A stretch of DNA of 64,000 bases, from assembly GCF_046630445.1 (NCBI RefSeq), contig NC_092340.1, forward strand, positions 360,572,001 to 360,636,000. The letters are read 5' to 3'. Shown piece after piece: positions 23,321 to 36,194 of this stretch (position 1 is its first letter; each line of letters starts with the position of its first letter). The position numbers were made by a program, and so were the translations under genes. Under the pieces are notes generated by a model. That model saw only the letters and a program-made list of their open reading frames with translations. It was not told where the DNA came from and did not search any database. Source of the DNA: Rutidosis leptorrhynchoides (lineage: Eukaryota; Streptophyta; Magnoliopsida; Asterales; Asteraceae).

Positions 23321-26300
23321 ATGGCGCGATTGAACCGAATGACGGAACAAGAAATCCAGGAACTCATCAATCAGCGAGTGAACGACAGAATGTTATGGGT
23401 CGAGGCTGCAAGAGGTGCTGCAGTTAACCCAAATCCTCGTGTGGGGTGCACTTACAAAACTTTTCAAGCTTGCAAGCCCTCATCATTCAGTGGAACAGAA
23501 GGACCGATCGGTTTAACCCGGTGGATAGAAAAGATGGAGACTGTGTTTAAAATAAGTGGTTGTGTTGAAAAGGACATGACCAAGTATGCATCGTGCACTT
23601 TACAAGATAGTGCACTCACGTGGTGGAAAAATTATGTGAAGGCTGTAGGAGGAGATGTAGCTTATGATACTCCTTGGGAAGAATTCAAAACAATGTTAAT
23701 CAACGAGTATTGTCCAAGGAACGAGGTTAGGAAGTTGGAAGATGAATTACGAAGCCTGAAGGTTGTTGGTACTGAAATCACCAACTACAATCAGCGATTC
23801 ATGGAATTAGTTTTGCTATGTCCTGAATTGGTTCCAACCGAAGAACGGAAGATTGAAATGTACAAAGATGGTTTGCCCAAAAAGGTCAAGGAAAATGTTA
23901 CAGCATCGAAACCTAAGACAATTCATGAAGCTATAACCATGGAAAACGAGCTAATGGATCAGGTCATCATGGATAAGAACGTATCCAATACTGATGTGAA
24001 GGTATCAGGTAACAAAAGAAAGTGGAATGGAAATTATGATCGAGGTAACCAACAACAATCTTTTAAGAAACAAGAAATCACGCAAGGTGCGGGTAGTGGT
24101 TTAAGCTTTGGTTATAAAGGACAAAATCCTTTATGCAACCGATGCCACAAACATCACTCTGGTTACTGTAATGTGGTATGCAACAAATGTAATCGAAAGG
24201 GTCATCTTGCTGAAGATTGTAGGGCTCTCGTTACAAATACAAATGGTACCAAGACTCCTGCCACTAATGCAAATAGAACTGCTTTGGCTACTGTTACTTG
24301 TTATGGATGTGGGAAACAGGGTCATTATAAGAGCCAGTGCCCGAATCCAGAGAAGAATATCGGACCTGCACGAGGGAGAGCATTTGTTATTAATGCTAGA
24401 GAGGCGTGTGAAGACCCGGAGCTTGTTACGGGTACGTTTACCATTAATAACTTATCCGCATCTATTATATTTGATACTAGTGCTGATAGAAGTTACGTGT
24501 GTAGAGACTTTCACGCTAAATTGAATTGTTCATCATTACCTCTAGATGCTAAGTACATGATTGAGTTAGCTAATGGTAAACTAATTAAAGCCGATAAAAT
24601 TTGCCGTGATTGTAAAATAAATTTAGCCGGAGAAACATTTAAGATTGATTTGATACCCATAGAATTAGGAAGTTTTGATGTAATAGTCGGCATGGACTGG
24701 ATGTCCAAAATAGGAGCTGAAGTTGTGTGCGCCAAGAAGGCAATTCGCATTCCTCGTAAGGATAAAACGCCAGTAATGATTTATGGAGAGAAGGGTAACT
24801 CAAAGCTAAAACTCATTAGTTATTTGAAAGCTCAAAAGTGCTTGAAGAAAGGGTGCTATGCTATCTTAGCACATGTTAATAAAGTCGAAAAGAAAGAAAA
24901 AGAGAAGTGCATCAATGACGTGCCTGTGGCAAGAGATTTTCCTGAAGTATTTCCGGAAGAGTTGCCGGGATTACCTCCATTTAGATCTGTAGAATTTCAA
25001 ATAGATCTTGTACCAGGAGCTGCACCAGTTGCCCGTGCTCCATATAGACTTGCACCGTCCGAGTTAAAAGAACTTCAGAGTCAGTTAAAAGAATTACTGG
25101 ATCTTGGATTCATACGACCAAGTACTTCACCGTGGGGAGCTCCAATTTTATTCGTCAAGAAGAAAGACGGATCTTTCCGAATGTGTATAGATTATCGTGA
25201 ATTAAATAAGTTAACTATCAAGAATCGGTATCCACTACCGAGAATTGATGACTTATTTGATCAACTCCAAGGATCATGTGTGTACTCGAAAATTGACCTA
25301 AGATCGGGCTATCATCAATTACGTGTCAAAGAAGAAGATATACCGAAAACTGCTTTTCGAACACGTTACGGTCATTACGAATTTTTGGTCATGCCGTTTG
25401 GATTGACGAATGCGCCAGCTGTATTCATGGACCTCATGAATCGAGTTTGTAGTCCATATTTAGATAAGTTTGTTATTGTTTTCATTGATGACATTCTTAT
25501 CTATTCCAAGAGTGAGCAAGAGCATGAGCAGCATTTAAGGTTGATATTAGAGTTGTTGAGAAAAGAACAGCTATATGCTAAATTTTCTAAGTGTGCTTTT
25601 TGGTTGAAAGAAGTGCAATTTCTTGGCCACGTTGTTAGTATCAAAGGAATTCAGGTTGATCCAGCAAAAATTGAAGCCATTGAAAAATGGGAGACTCCTA
25701 AGACACCAATGCAGATACGCCAATTTTTGGGTTTAGCCGGTTATTATAGAAGGTTTATTCAAGATTTTTCCCGAATAGCTAAGCCGTTGACAGCGTTAAC
25801 GCAAAAAGGGAAGAAATATGAATGGACTTCTGAGCAGGAGAGTGCATTTCAATTACTGAAAAAGAAGTTGACTACGGCGCCTATTTTATCGTTACCTGAA
25901 GGGAACGATGATTTTGAAATATATTGTGACGCTTCGCGACAAGGTTTTGGTTGCGTTCTTATGCAACGGAAGAAAGTTATTGCATACGCATCCCGACAAT
26001 TGAAGATTCACGAGCGGAATTATACGACGCATGATCTAGAATTGGGAGCAGTAGTGTTTGCATTGAAGATGTGGAGACACTACTTGTATGGGGTTAAATT
26101 CATTGTGTTTACTGATCATAAAAGTCTTCAACATATTTTTGATCAGAAACAGTTGAACATGAGGCAACGTAGGTGGGTCGAGTTAATAAATGACTATGAT
26201 TGTGAAATTCGTTATCATCCCGGGAAGGCGAACGTGGTGGCCGATGCTTTAAGCAGAAAGGAACGAGAACCAATTCGAGTTCGAGCGATGAACATAAAAA

Positions 26301-26425
26301 TTCGCATGAATCTCAACTCGCAAATCAAAGAAGTTCAACGAGAAGCACTTACTAAAGAAAACATAAGAAATGAAATAATGAAGAAGTATGAGAAGCAACT
26401 CGTTATACGGGAAGACGGAATTTGA
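23321..26425 (+). CDS. Array unit 1 gag-protease-RT-RNase H (1,034 aa), ended by a premature TGA
   Basis: The gag core with [12 protein letters not shown] is near residue 57. Two zinc-binding regions follow: a Cys/His cluster at 272-300 with [14 protein letters not shown], and [14 protein letters not shown] from 327. The protease motif reads DTS at 385-387 where retroelement proteases have D-T/S-G. RT runs from [12 protein letters not shown] (611) with FIDD at 721-724. RNase H has D870, E907 and D932. The ATG at 23321 opens gag. The frame ends at TGA 26423-26425, where element A has CGA, consistent with CpG deamination; the integrase continues in the same frame behind it. Intact copies of this family would make one Gag-Pol. 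Confidence 0.92.
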   Translation: MARLNRMTEQEIQELINQRVNDRMLWVEAARGAAVNPNPRVGCTYKTFQACKPSSFSGTEGPIGLTRWIEKMETVFKISGCVEKDMTKYASCTLQDSALTWWKNYVKAVGGDVAYDTPWEEFKTMLINEYCPRNEVRKLEDELRSLKVVGTEITNYNQRFMELVLLCPELVPTEERKIEMYKDGLPKKVKENVTASKPKTIHEAITMENELMDQVIMDKNVSNTDVKVSGNKRKWNGNYDRGNQQQSFKKQEITQGAGSGLSFGYKGQNPLCNRCHKHHSGYCNVVCNKCNRKGHLAEDCRALVTNTNGTKTPATNANRTALATVTCYGCGKQGHYKSQCPNPEKNIGPARGRAFVINAREACEDPELVTGTFTINNLSASIIFDTSADRSYVCRDFHAKLNCSSLPLDAKYMIELANGKLIKADKICRDCKINLAGETFKIDLIPIELGSFDVIVGMDWMSKIGAEVVCAKKAIRIPRKDKTPVMIYGEKGNSKLKLISYLKAQKCLKKGCYAILAHVNKVEKKEKEKCINDVPVARDFPEVFPEELPGLPPFRSVEFQIDLVPGAAPVARAPYRLAPSELKELQSQLKELLDLGFIRPSTSPWGAPILFVKKKDGSFRMCIDYRELNKLTIKNRYPLPRIDDLFDQLQGSCVYSKIDLRSGYHQLRVKEEDIPKTAFRTRYGHYEFLVMPFGLTNAPAVFMDLMNRVCSPYLDKFVIVFIDDILIYSKSEQEHEQHLRLILELLRKEQLYAKFSKCAFWLKEVQFLGHVVSIKGIQVDPAKIEAIEKWETPKTPMQIRQFLGLAGYYRRFIQDFSRIAKPLTALTQKGKKYEWTSEQESAFQLLKKKLTTAPILSLPEGNDDFEIYCDASRQGFGCVLMQRKKVIAYASRQLKIHERNYTTHDLELGAVVFALKMWRHYLYGVKFIVFTDHKSLQHIFDQKQLNMRQRRWVELINDYDCEIRYHPGKANVVADALSRKEREPIRVRAMNIKIRMNLNSQIKEVQREALTKENIRNEIMKKYEKQLVIREDGI

Positions 26426-26455
26426 TATTTTGCAAATTGTATTTGGGTACCGAAG

Positions 26456-27697
26456 TTGGGTGGATTAAGGAAGTTGATATTGAACGAGGCACATAAGACA
26501 AGATACTCGATACATCCCGGAGTCGGAAAGATGTATCAAGATCTTAAGACACATTATTGGTGGCCTAATTTAAAGACAGACGTTGCAACATATGTTGGGG
26601 AATGTTTAACTTGTTCCAAAGTCAAAGCTGAACACCAAAAGCCATCAGGGTTACTTCAACAACCAGAAATCCCAGAATGGAAATGGGATGGTATTACCAT
26701 GGATTTCATCACGAAGTTACCAAAGACTGCCTGGGGATACGACACCATTTGGGTGATTGTTGATCGTCTCACCAAGTCTGCACATTTCTTGCCTATAAAG
26801 GAAACGGATAGAATGGAGAAACTATTACGATTGTATATAAAGGAAATTGTTTCAAGGCATGGAATACCTATTTCCATTATATCCGATCGTGATAGTAGAT
26901 TTACCTCAAAGTTCTGGCAATCACTACAGGAGGCCCTAGGAACTCGTTTGGATATGAGCACCGCATATCATCCGCAAAATGACGGGCAGAGTGAAAGAAC
27001 AATTCAGACTCTTGAAGACATGCTCAGGGCATGTGTGATCGATTTTGGAAACGGATGGGATAAGTATTTACCGTTAGCAGAATTCTCGTATAATAATAGT
27101 TATCATGCGAGCATTAAAGCTGCGCCATTTGAAGCACTGTATGGGAGGAAGTGTAGATCTCCTATCTGTTGGAATGAAGTAGGAGATCGACAATTAACTG
27201 GTCCCGAGATCATACATGAAACTACTGAAAAGATAGTACAAATCAAGGAGAGATTGAAAACAGCCCGTAGTCGCCAAAAGAGCTACGCCGATGTCCGAAG
27301 GAAACCATTAGAGTTTCAGATCGGTGACATGGTTATGTTAAAGGTGTCACCTTGGAAAGGTGTAATACGTTTTGGAAAAAGGGGTAAACTAAACCCAAGG
27401 TATGTAGGCCCGTTCAAGATCATCGAACGCATTGGACCGGTAGCTTATCGACTCGAGTTACCGCAACAACTCGCCGGAGTACATAATACCTTTCACGTCT
27501 CGAACCTTAAGAAGTGTCTTGCAAAGGAAGACCTCACCATTCCTCTTGAAGAAATCCATGTCGACGAGAAACTACAATTCATCGAAGAACCAATCGAAAT
27601 CATGGATCGTGAAGTTAAACGGCTCAAGCAGAGCAACATACCGATCGTTAAGGTTCGTTGGAATGCTCGAAGGGGTCCCGAGTTTACTTGGGAATGA
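26456..27697 (+). pseudogene. Array unit 1 integrase with chromodomain-like tail, cut off from pol
   Basis: It is in frame with the upstream ORF but behind its TGA; the Met at 26456 is only the first internal Met. The HHCC zinc finger uses H13, H20, C50 and C53. The catalytic triad is D83, D144 and E180, with D-35-E spacing. The C-terminus ([20 protein letters not shown], then PEFTWE) resembles the chromodomain of chromovirus integrases. A second CGA-to-TGA stop at 27695-27697 removes its last residues (family end at 27751). The integrase would insert cDNA with 5-bp duplications, matching the TSDs seen here. Confidence 0.88.
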
Positions 27698-27785
27698 GAG
27701 GATCAAATGAAACAAAAGTATCCACACTTGTTTCCCGATGACGCAAAATAGGTACAATTTTAAAATTTCGGGACGAAATTTATTT

Positions 27786-27798
27786 AACGGGTAGGTAC
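27786..27798 (+). other. Polypurine tract of unit 1
   Basis: AACGGGTAGGTAC directly precedes LTR2 and sits where plus-strand synthesis should start. The preceding sequence includes the motif TTTCGGGACGAAATT, also found before the 3' LTR of element D. Confidence 0.75.
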
Positions 27799-30707
27799 TG
27801 TAATGACCCGCACTTTTTCGATCATTCTATACTTATAAGATTAATATTTACATAAATTAAACCTTACCAACATGACAAGCAATCCAAATTGTTGAGACTT
27901 ATGTCTTCGAAAAGAGTTTTACACAACGTTTGACCGTCTAGTTTGACCGATGATATCACGAACTATACAATATATGATAATTATACGTTTGTGTATATAT
28001 ATATATGTATATATACATATTTAACATGATCTAAGAATGTTTTAATACCTCATTTTGTATTAACAATAAGTTACAAGTATATTTTGAAACTACTAACTTA
28101 AGTTTTCAAAACGATAACCATACGTAACGTTATTTGACATAAATACTTATGACCTATAATGTTTATACATATATCGTATAAGTAATGTATTTAATCACTT
28201 TTTAAGGACTTAAATACATAAAACAATATAAGTGTATTCACAAAAGATAGCTATATTTGAATTCTCATTCCATTTTTCACAAAATTTCTATACGTATATC
28301 TAGAGTACATGTACTCGTATCATACCTAGCTTCTATACGTATTTACTATTGGTATATACACATCAAATCACCACCAACCAGCCCTTGTTCAATGAATTAT
28401 GTATAAGGTAATTGGTATTTGGAAGTTTGTTGACTAAATACATAAAATTACAAACTAAAATCTTGTCCTTGTACCCCATGGATCACGTTTTTTAAAGACA
28501 TGGGAGGATCTCCATTTTGATTCATTTTCTCTTCCATTTTCTTAGCTAAAACACACACACTTTTAAGAGCCTTAACCTCCATAACCATTCAGCTAATATC
28601 CATGAAGATCTAGCCATAAAAACATCACTTAATCACCATAAGAAAACTCTTACAAAAACACTTCAAGAATCCTTCCAAGAACACAAGTTTACTTCCAATC
28701 TTTCATCCAATTCCATCACCCTTTTGGTTCTAGGTTCTTACTCCTCTTTTACAGCAATCTTGTCCAAGTAACTTGAGGTAGTAACTTTGTTCATAACCTT
28801 ATTCGATTCATATATATATAGCTATCTTATTTTGTGGTATAAAATTTTAACAACAAGAACATAGTTTGAATGTTTTCAAACTTGTTTGCAAACTAAATAG
28901 ATCCTTCTAACTTAACTTTTAAAATACTTCAAGACCTGTAATATAACTTAAATATATGCTAATTTAACAAGGTATAACTTGGTTTTTCAAAGAACATCTT
29001 AAAAACTGTTTTTACGACGTCGGAGTGCAACCGGGGGCTGTTTTGGGTTGGATAATTAAAAACCATCTTAAACTTTGAATTAGAGATTTATTTTCTGGAA
29101 AAATGATTTTTACTATGAATATGATAACACATAAAAATTTCATGATTTAACTCAAAGTATAAGTATTTTTAGAAAAATAATCATTTAAGGTTGTTTACAT
29201 GATGGAAAATGATTAACTTCATAAGTTTCACTAAAGTTTGACCTATGACCTGTGATTTCGAATACAAACTAAGGTATTTACAGTTCATAGTCTTAAAGAG
29301 GGACTCGATCCAAGGAAGTTGCAAGTTGAACCAACGAAAACGGAGTTGTAACGAAGAAACTACGACCAAAACAAAATCGGATATCCAAGACTAGTTTAGC
29401 TACGAAAATAATTGGAGAAAATTAAATAAATCACATCTTTTTAAAATAACATGATATTTTATATATATGTACTCATAATTTAATTTTATATGGTTCAGGA
29501 TCACCCGTAAACAATACGAGAAGATTAATCATAAGATCCCATGATTGTACGCAACACGTCATTTGACAACACCGGTACTTTATGTACGCAACACGTCATT
29601 TGACAACACCGGTACCGTGGGTCAAGATTAATCTCGACCAATACATATACGATGGGGGTTTTATTTATTTCGTTGGGGGTTTATTAAACACCTAAAAATG
29701 AACCATTTAAAATTGAATTACTAACATCGAACTGCTAACTACGGACTAAGAAATTATTAAAAGTATTAAAAGTATTAAAAGTATATATATGTGACGATTG
29801 TTTAAAAAGAAAAGGTATTGATATATTATATATGGTTAGGTTTGTGATATCAATCGTAGACCAAGTCAAAATTACATATCTTCAAGACGAAAGTGAGTAT
29901 ATAGTCCCACTTTTAAACTCTAAGTATTTCGGGATGAGAATACATGTATTTTATGTTTTACGTTATGGACACAAGTAACTGAAAAATATATTCTACGTTG
30001 AGTTGTACCACTGGCATACTTCCCTGTAGCTTGGTAACTAATATTTACAGCGGTATTGTAAACGCGAATCCTGTTGATAGATCTATCGGGCCTGACAATC
30101 CCAACCGGACTGGACGACCAGTATTCAACGGTTGCACAGTACTTCGTTTCATAACTACACTTGCTACGGTGTAGTAAGATTTCATAATAAAGGGAATATG
30201 CGACGTGATTAAATGTTAAGTATGGTTACCAAGTGCTCAACCACTTAGAATATTTTTATTAAAATGTTTACATATGAAATCTTGTGGTCTATATTTATAC
30301 CGCTGCCGGCATTAAACCTATATCTCACCAACTTTATGTTGACGTTTTAAACATGTCTATTCTCAGGTGATAACTAAAAGCTTCCGCTGCAACATGTTGA
30401 ATTTAAGCAAGATCTTGAGTATGCATATTTGTGTCAAAAATAAAACTGCATATCCGAGGAATTGTAATGTAAAATATGCTAGAAATCGTATTGTTATCAT
30501 CACATGTAAAGTTTGTAAGTCTAAGATTATCGCTAAACGATAATCATCTTTATATTGTCTAAAGCTTGTATTAATATAAGAGTTATGGTTTGTAATGTAA
30601 AATAAATGCAGTTGTTCTTTTAAAAATGTCGCATATAGAGGTCAATACCTCGCAATGAAATCATACGTTATCTAACTCGTTCTTATGGTTAAGTACGGGT
30701 TATGACA
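27799..30707 (+). repeat. Array B middle LTR2 (2,909 bp), chimeric
   Basis: It serves as 3' LTR of unit 1 and 5' LTR of unit 2, with no target duplication. At variable sites in the first 1.54 kb it mostly matches LTR3 (indel near 28055; AA near 28395; AAAACACAC; TTAGAGATT; CCAACG). From about 1.95 kb onward it matches LTR1 at every LTR1/LTR3 difference I could find. It also has private changes (AGTTGCAAG, TTTCATAACT, TTGCTACGG). Confidence 0.9.
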
Positions 30708-30709
30708 TG

Positions 30710-30726
30710 TGGTATCAGAGCGGTGG
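30710..30726 (+). other. Primer binding site, array unit 2
   Basis: TGGTATCAGAGCGGTGG two bases after LTR2, identical to unit 1. Confidence 0.9.
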
Positions 30727-30895
30727 TCTTAGCGAACCAGGTTTGCATTAGTGTGTCTAATTGATAAGTCGTTAGGATACATTAGTAAGTCTGGACTTTG
30801 ACCGGGTCTGATTTAAAAACCATTGCTTATCATTGTTGGTTAAAATTTATATGTAAATATTATGTAGTACTAATGGGTTAGTTGTTGTGTGATAG

Positions 30896-31348
30896 ATGTC
30901 GGGCTCAAAACTTGTTATCACATTCAGCGACTCCGAACCAGAATCTTCAGATGGTGTTCCAGTCATTAACCTATCCGATGACGAAAATAATATCTTTGGG
31001 GAAGACTCACAAATTCCGGATGAACCGACTATAGAGAACCCGAAAAGTGAACCCGAGGAGGAAAGTGAACCCGAGGAGGAAAGTGAACCCGAGGAAGAAA
31101 TACAGGAAATTACAAAAGACAAGTTCGAACTAGGAAAGAAACGAAAGGCTAATGAATTAGAAAATTCAAATCCCGAGTTTAGTAAGGATGATGTGGCACC
31201 AACTCCACTAGACACTACCACCCCTATTCCCGCTATTCCTATTCGTTCTATCCCGGCATCCAGTTCTTCAGTCCCACAGCCAAAATATAGGCAGACAGCT
31301 AGGATAAGCGTTAGGCGATTCATTGAACCTAAACGTCTTAGAAAATAG
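30896..31348 (+). CDS. Pre-gag acidic ORF of array unit 2 (150 aa)
   Basis: Protein-identical to the ORF at 22500-22952: acidic Ser/Glu-rich N-terminus with ESEPEEE repeats and a basic C-terminus. It occupies the same place between PBS and gag. No recognised domain. Its identity in both units reflects recent duplication, so it says nothing about selection. Confidence 0.6.
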   Translation: MSGSKLVITFSDSEPESSDGVPVINLSDDENNIFGEDSQIPDEPTIENPKSEPEEESEPEEESEPEEEIQEITKDKFELGKKRKANELENSNPEFSKDDVAPTPLDTTTPIPAIPIRSIPASSSSVPQPKYRQTARISVRRFIEPKRLRK

Positions 31349-31546
31349 ACCAAACGATGCGCTGCCGTATTAAACCATGGGATCATATAATGTTTTGTAT
31401 AATATTATTAGTGTAGTTTGCTTAATGTTCGATGTAAGATAAGCATATGTAAAATAGTGAAGTGTGAAATGCAATAATTTTCCATGGTTAAGTATTATTT
31501 AGATGGTAGTAATTGATTCTGTACTAAGCTATTAAGTATGGACATT

Positions 31547-31559
31547 AACGGGTAGGTAC
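31547..31559 (+). other. Internal PPT-like motif, unit 2
   Basis: AACGGGTAGGTAC between the pre-gag ORF and gag, as in unit 1. Confidence 0.6.
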
Positions 31560-31716
31560 TACCCTAGATATAATTATAAAACGCTAATAAGAAGAAAAGG
31601 CTTTTATAATAATACCTGGTTCATATAATTAATAAGCTATAATGTACTGTAAATATACACTACATCTATAATATTCCATGTGAATAATTATTTTCTTTTC
31701 ATTCTTATAGAAGAAT

Positions 31717-34700
31717 ATGGCGCGATTGAACCGAATGACGGAACAAGAAATCCAGGAACTCATCAATCAGCGAGTGAACGACAGAATGTTATGGGTCGAG
31801 GCTGCAAGAGGTGCTGCAGTTAACCCAAATCCTCGTGTGGGGTGCACTTACAAAACTTTTCAAGCTTGCAAGCCCTCATCATTCAGTGGAACAGAAGGAC
31901 CGATCGGTTTAACCCGGTGGATAGAAAAGATGGAGACTGTGTTTAAAATAAGTGGTTGTGTTGAAAAGGACATGACCAAGTATGCATCGTGCACTTTACA
32001 AGATAGTGCACTCACGTGGTGGAAAAATTATGTGAAGGCTGTAGGAGGAGATGTAGCTTATGATACTCCTTGGGAAGAATTCAAAACAATGTTAATCAAC
32101 GAGTATTGTCCAAGGAACGAGGTTAGGAAGTTGGAAGATGAATTACGAAGCCTGAAGGTTGTTGGTACTGAAATCACCAACTACAATCAGCGATTCATGG
32201 AATTAGTTTTGCTATGTCCTGAATTGGTTCCAACCGAAGAACGGAAGATTGAAATGTACAAAGATGGTTTGCCCAAAAAGGTCAAGGAAAATGTTACAGC
32301 ATCGAAACCTAAGACAATTCATGAAGCTATAACCATGGCAAACGAGCTAATGGATCAGGTCATCATGGATAAGAAAGTATCCAATACTGATGTGAAGGTA
32401 TCAGGTAACAAAAGAAAGTGGAATGGAAATTATGATCGAGGTAACCAACAACAATCTTTTAAGAAACAAGAAATCACGCAAGGTGCGGGTAGTGGTTTAA
32501 GCTTTGGTTATAAAGGACAAAATCCTTTATGCAACCGATGCCACAAACATCACTCTGGTTACTGTAATGTGGTATGCAACAAATGTAATCGAAAGGGTCA
32601 TCTTGCTGAAGATTGTAGGGCTCTCGTTACAAATACAAATGGTACCAAGACTCCTGCCACTAATGCAAATAGAACTGCTTTGGCTACTGTTACTTGTTAT
32701 GGATGTGGGAAACAGGGTCATTATAAGAGCCAGTGCCCGAATCCAGAGAAGAATATCGGACCTGCACGAGGGAGAGCATTTGTTATTAATGCTAGAGAGG
32801 CGTGTGAAGACCCGGAGCTTGTTACGGGTACGTTTACCATTAATAACTTATCCGCATCTATTATATTTGATACTAGTGCTGATAGAAGTTACGTGTGTAG
32901 AGACTTTCACGCTAAATTGAATTGTTCATCATTACCTCTAGATGCTAAGTACATGATTGAGTTAGCTAATGGTAAACTAATTAAAGCCGATAAAATTTGC
33001 CGTGATTGTAAAATAAATTTAGCCGGAGAAACATTTAAGATTGATTTGATACCCATAGAATTAGGAAGTTTTGATGTAATAGTCGGCATGGACTGGATGT
33101 CCAAAATAGGAGCTGAAGTTGTGTGCGCCAAGAAGGCAATTCGCATTCCTCGTAAGGATAAAACGCCAGTAATGATTTATGGAGAGAAGGGTAACTCAAA
33201 GCTAAAACTCATTAGTTATTTGAAAGCTCAAAAGTGCTTGAAGAAAGGGTGCTATGCTATCTTAGCACATGTTAATAAAGTCGAAAAGAAAGAAAAAGAG
33301 AAGTGCATCAATGACGTGCCTGTGGCAAGAGATTTTCCTGAAGTATTTCCGGAAGAGTTGCCGGGATTACCTCCATTTAGATCTGTAGAATTTCAAATAG
33401 ATCTTGTACCAGGAGCTGCACCAGTTGCCCGTGCTCCATATAGACTTGCACCGTCCGAGTTAAAAGAACTTCAGAGTCAGTTAAAAGAATTACTGGATCT
33501 TGGATTCATACGACCAAGTACTTCACCGTGGGGAGCTCCAATTTTATTCGTCAAGAAGAAAGACGGATCTTTCCGAATGTGTATAGATTATCGTGAATTA
33601 AATAAGTTAACTATCAAGAATCGGTATCCACTACCGAGAATTGATGACTTATTTGATCAACTCCAAGGATCATGTGTGTACTCGAAAATTGACCTAAGAT
33701 CGGGCTATCATCAATTACGTGTCAAAGAAGAAGATATACCGAAAACTGCTTTTCGAACACGTTACGGTCATTACGAATTTTTGGTCATGCCGTTTGGATT
33801 GACGAATGCGCCAGCTGTATTCATGGACCTCATGAATCGAGTTTGTAGTCCATATTTAGATAAGTTTGTTATTGTTTTCATTGATGACATTCTTATCTAT
33901 TCCAAGAGTGAGCAAGAGCATGAGCAGCATTTAAGGTTGATATTAGAGTTGTTGAGAAAAGAACAGCTATATGCTAAATTTTCTAAGTGTGCTTTTTGGT
34001 TGAAAGAAGTGCAATTTCTTGGCCACGTTGTTAGTATCAAAGGAATTCAGGTTGATCCAGCAAAAATTGAAGCCATTGAAAAATGGGAGACTCCTAAGAC
34101 ACCAATGCAGATACGCCAATTTTTGGGTTTAGCCGGTTATTATAGAAGGTTTATTCAAGATTTTTCCCGAATAGCTAAGCCGTTGACAGCGTTAACGCAA
34201 AAAGGGAAGAAATATGAATGGACTTCTGAGCAGGAGAGTGCATTTCAATTACTGAAAAAGAAGTTGACTACGGCGCCTATTTTATCGTTACCTGAAGGGA
34301 ACGATGATTTTGAAATATATTGTGACGCTTCGCGACAAGGTTTTGGTTGCGTTCTTATGCAACGGAAGAAAGTTATTGCATACGCATCCCGACAATTGAA
34401 GATTCACGAGCGGAATTATACGACGCATGATCTAGAATTGGGAGCAGTAGTGTTTGCATTGAAGATGTGGACACACTACTTGTATGGGGTTAAATTCATT
34501 GTGTTTACTGATCATAAAAGTCTTCAACATATTTTTGATCAGAAACAGTTGAACATGAGGCAACGTAGGTGGGTCGAGTTAATAAATGACTATGATTGTG
34601 AAATTCGTTATCATCCCGGGAAGGCGAACGTGGTGGCCGATGCTTTAAGCAGAAAGGAACGAGAACCAATTCGAGTTCGAGCGATGAACATAAAAATTCG

Positions 34701-34821
34701 CATGAATCTCAACTCGCAAATCAAAGAAGTTCAACGAGAAGCACTTACTAAAGAAAACATAAGAAATGAAATAATGAAGAAGTATGAGAAGCAACTCGTT
34801 ATACGGGAAGACGGAATTTGA
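31717..34821 (+). CDS. Array unit 2 gag-protease-RT-RNase H (1,034 aa), ended by the same premature TGA
   Basis: It differs from unit 1 at three residues I could find: Glu to Ala and Asn to Lys in the gag C-terminal region, and Arg to Thr in RNase H (KMWTHYLYG). All catalytic motifs match unit 1, including the unusual protease DTS at 385-387 and RT FIDD at 721-724. The stop at 34819-34821 is the same as in unit 1. The lesion therefore predates the tandem duplication, or was present in the element that inserted. Confidence 0.92.
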   Translation: MARLNRMTEQEIQELINQRVNDRMLWVEAARGAAVNPNPRVGCTYKTFQACKPSSFSGTEGPIGLTRWIEKMETVFKISGCVEKDMTKYASCTLQDSALTWWKNYVKAVGGDVAYDTPWEEFKTMLINEYCPRNEVRKLEDELRSLKVVGTEITNYNQRFMELVLLCPELVPTEERKIEMYKDGLPKKVKENVTASKPKTIHEAITMANELMDQVIMDKKVSNTDVKVSGNKRKWNGNYDRGNQQQSFKKQEITQGAGSGLSFGYKGQNPLCNRCHKHHSGYCNVVCNKCNRKGHLAEDCRALVTNTNGTKTPATNANRTALATVTCYGCGKQGHYKSQCPNPEKNIGPARGRAFVINAREACEDPELVTGTFTINNLSASIIFDTSADRSYVCRDFHAKLNCSSLPLDAKYMIELANGKLIKADKICRDCKINLAGETFKIDLIPIELGSFDVIVGMDWMSKIGAEVVCAKKAIRIPRKDKTPVMIYGEKGNSKLKLISYLKAQKCLKKGCYAILAHVNKVEKKEKEKCINDVPVARDFPEVFPEELPGLPPFRSVEFQIDLVPGAAPVARAPYRLAPSELKELQSQLKELLDLGFIRPSTSPWGAPILFVKKKDGSFRMCIDYRELNKLTIKNRYPLPRIDDLFDQLQGSCVYSKIDLRSGYHQLRVKEEDIPKTAFRTRYGHYEFLVMPFGLTNAPAVFMDLMNRVCSPYLDKFVIVFIDDILIYSKSEQEHEQHLRLILELLRKEQLYAKFSKCAFWLKEVQFLGHVVSIKGIQVDPAKIEAIEKWETPKTPMQIRQFLGLAGYYRRFIQDFSRIAKPLTALTQKGKKYEWTSEQESAFQLLKKKLTTAPILSLPEGNDDFEIYCDASRQGFGCVLMQRKKVIAYASRQLKIHERNYTTHDLELGAVVFALKMWTHYLYGVKFIVFTDHKSLQHIFDQKQLNMRQRRWVELINDYDCEIRYHPGKANVVADALSRKEREPIRVRAMNIKIRMNLNSQIKEVQREALTKENIRNEIMKKYEKQLVIREDGI

Positions 34822-34851
34822 TATTTTGCAAATTGTATTTGGGTACCGAAG

Positions 34852-36093
34852 TTGGGTGGATTAAGGAAGTTGATATTGAACGAGGCACATAAGACAAGAT
34901 ACTCGATACATCCCGGAGTCGGAAAGATGTATCAAGATCTTAAGACACATTATTGGTGGCCTAATTTAAAGACAGACGTTGCAACATATGTTGGGGAATG
35001 TTTAACTTGTTCCAAAGTCAAAGCTGAACACCAAAAGCCGTCAGGGTTACTTCAACAACCAGAAATCCCAGAATGGAAATGGGATGGTATTACCATGGAT
35101 TTCATCACGAAGTTACCAAAGACTGCCTGGGGATACGACACCATTTGGGTGATTGTTGATCGTCTCACCAAGTCTGCACATTTCTTGCCTATAAAGGAAA
35201 CGGATAGAATGGAGAAACTATTACGATTGTATATAAAGGAAATTGTTTCAAGGCATGGAATACCTATTTCCATTATATCCGATCGTGATAGTAGATTTAC
35301 CTCAAAGTTCTGGCAATCACTACAGGAGGCCCTAGGAACTCGTTTGGATATGAGCACCGCATATCATCCGCAAAATGACGGGCAGAGTGAAAGAACAATT
35401 CAGACTCTTGAAGACATGCTCAGGGCATGTGTGATCGATTTTGGAAACGGATGGGATAAGTATTTACCGTTAGCAGAATTCTCGTATAATAATAGTTATC
35501 ATGCGAGCATTAAAGCTGCGCCATTTGAAGCACTGTATGGGAGGAAGTGTAGATCTCCTATCTGTTGGAATGAAGTAGGAGATCGACAATTAACTGGTCC
35601 CGAGATCATACATGAAACTACTGAAAAGATAGTACAAATCAAGGAGAGATTGAAAACAGCCCGTAGTCGCCAAAAGAGCTACGCCGATGTCCGAAGGAAA
35701 CCATTAGAGTTTCAGATCGGTGACATGGTTATGTTAAAGGTGTCACCTTGGAAAGGTGTAATACGTTTTGGAAAAAGGGGTAAACTAAACCCAAGGTATG
35801 TAGGCCCGTTCAAGATCATCGAACGCATTGGACCGGTAGCTTATCGACTCGAGTTACCGCAACAACTCGCCGGAGTACATAATACCTTTCACGTCTCGAA
35901 CCTTAAGAAGTGTCTTGCAAAGGAAGACCTCACCATTCCTCTTGAAGAAATCCATGTCGACGAGAAACTACAATTCATCGAAGAACCAATCGAAATCATG
36001 GATCGTGAAGTTAAACGGCTCAAGCAGAGCAACATACCGATCGTTAAGGTTCGTTGGAATGCTCGAAGGGGTCCCGAGTTTACTTGGGAATGA
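34852..36093 (+). pseudogene. Array unit 2 integrase with chromodomain-like tail, cut off from pol
   Basis: Protein-identical to the unit 1 integrase (HHCC finger, D83/D144/E180). It lies behind the shared TGA and ends at the shared second TGA (36091-36093). One silent A/G difference from unit 1 is visible near 35040. Confidence 0.88.
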
Positions 36094-36181
36094 GAGGATC
36101 AAATGAAACAAAAGTATCCACACTTGTTTCCCGATGACGCAAAATAGGTACAATTTTAAAATTTCGGGACGAAATTTATTT

Positions 36182-36194
36182 AACGGGTAGGTAC
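36182..36194 (+). other. Polypurine tract of unit 2
   Basis: AACGGGTAGGTAC directly before LTR3. Confidence 0.75.
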
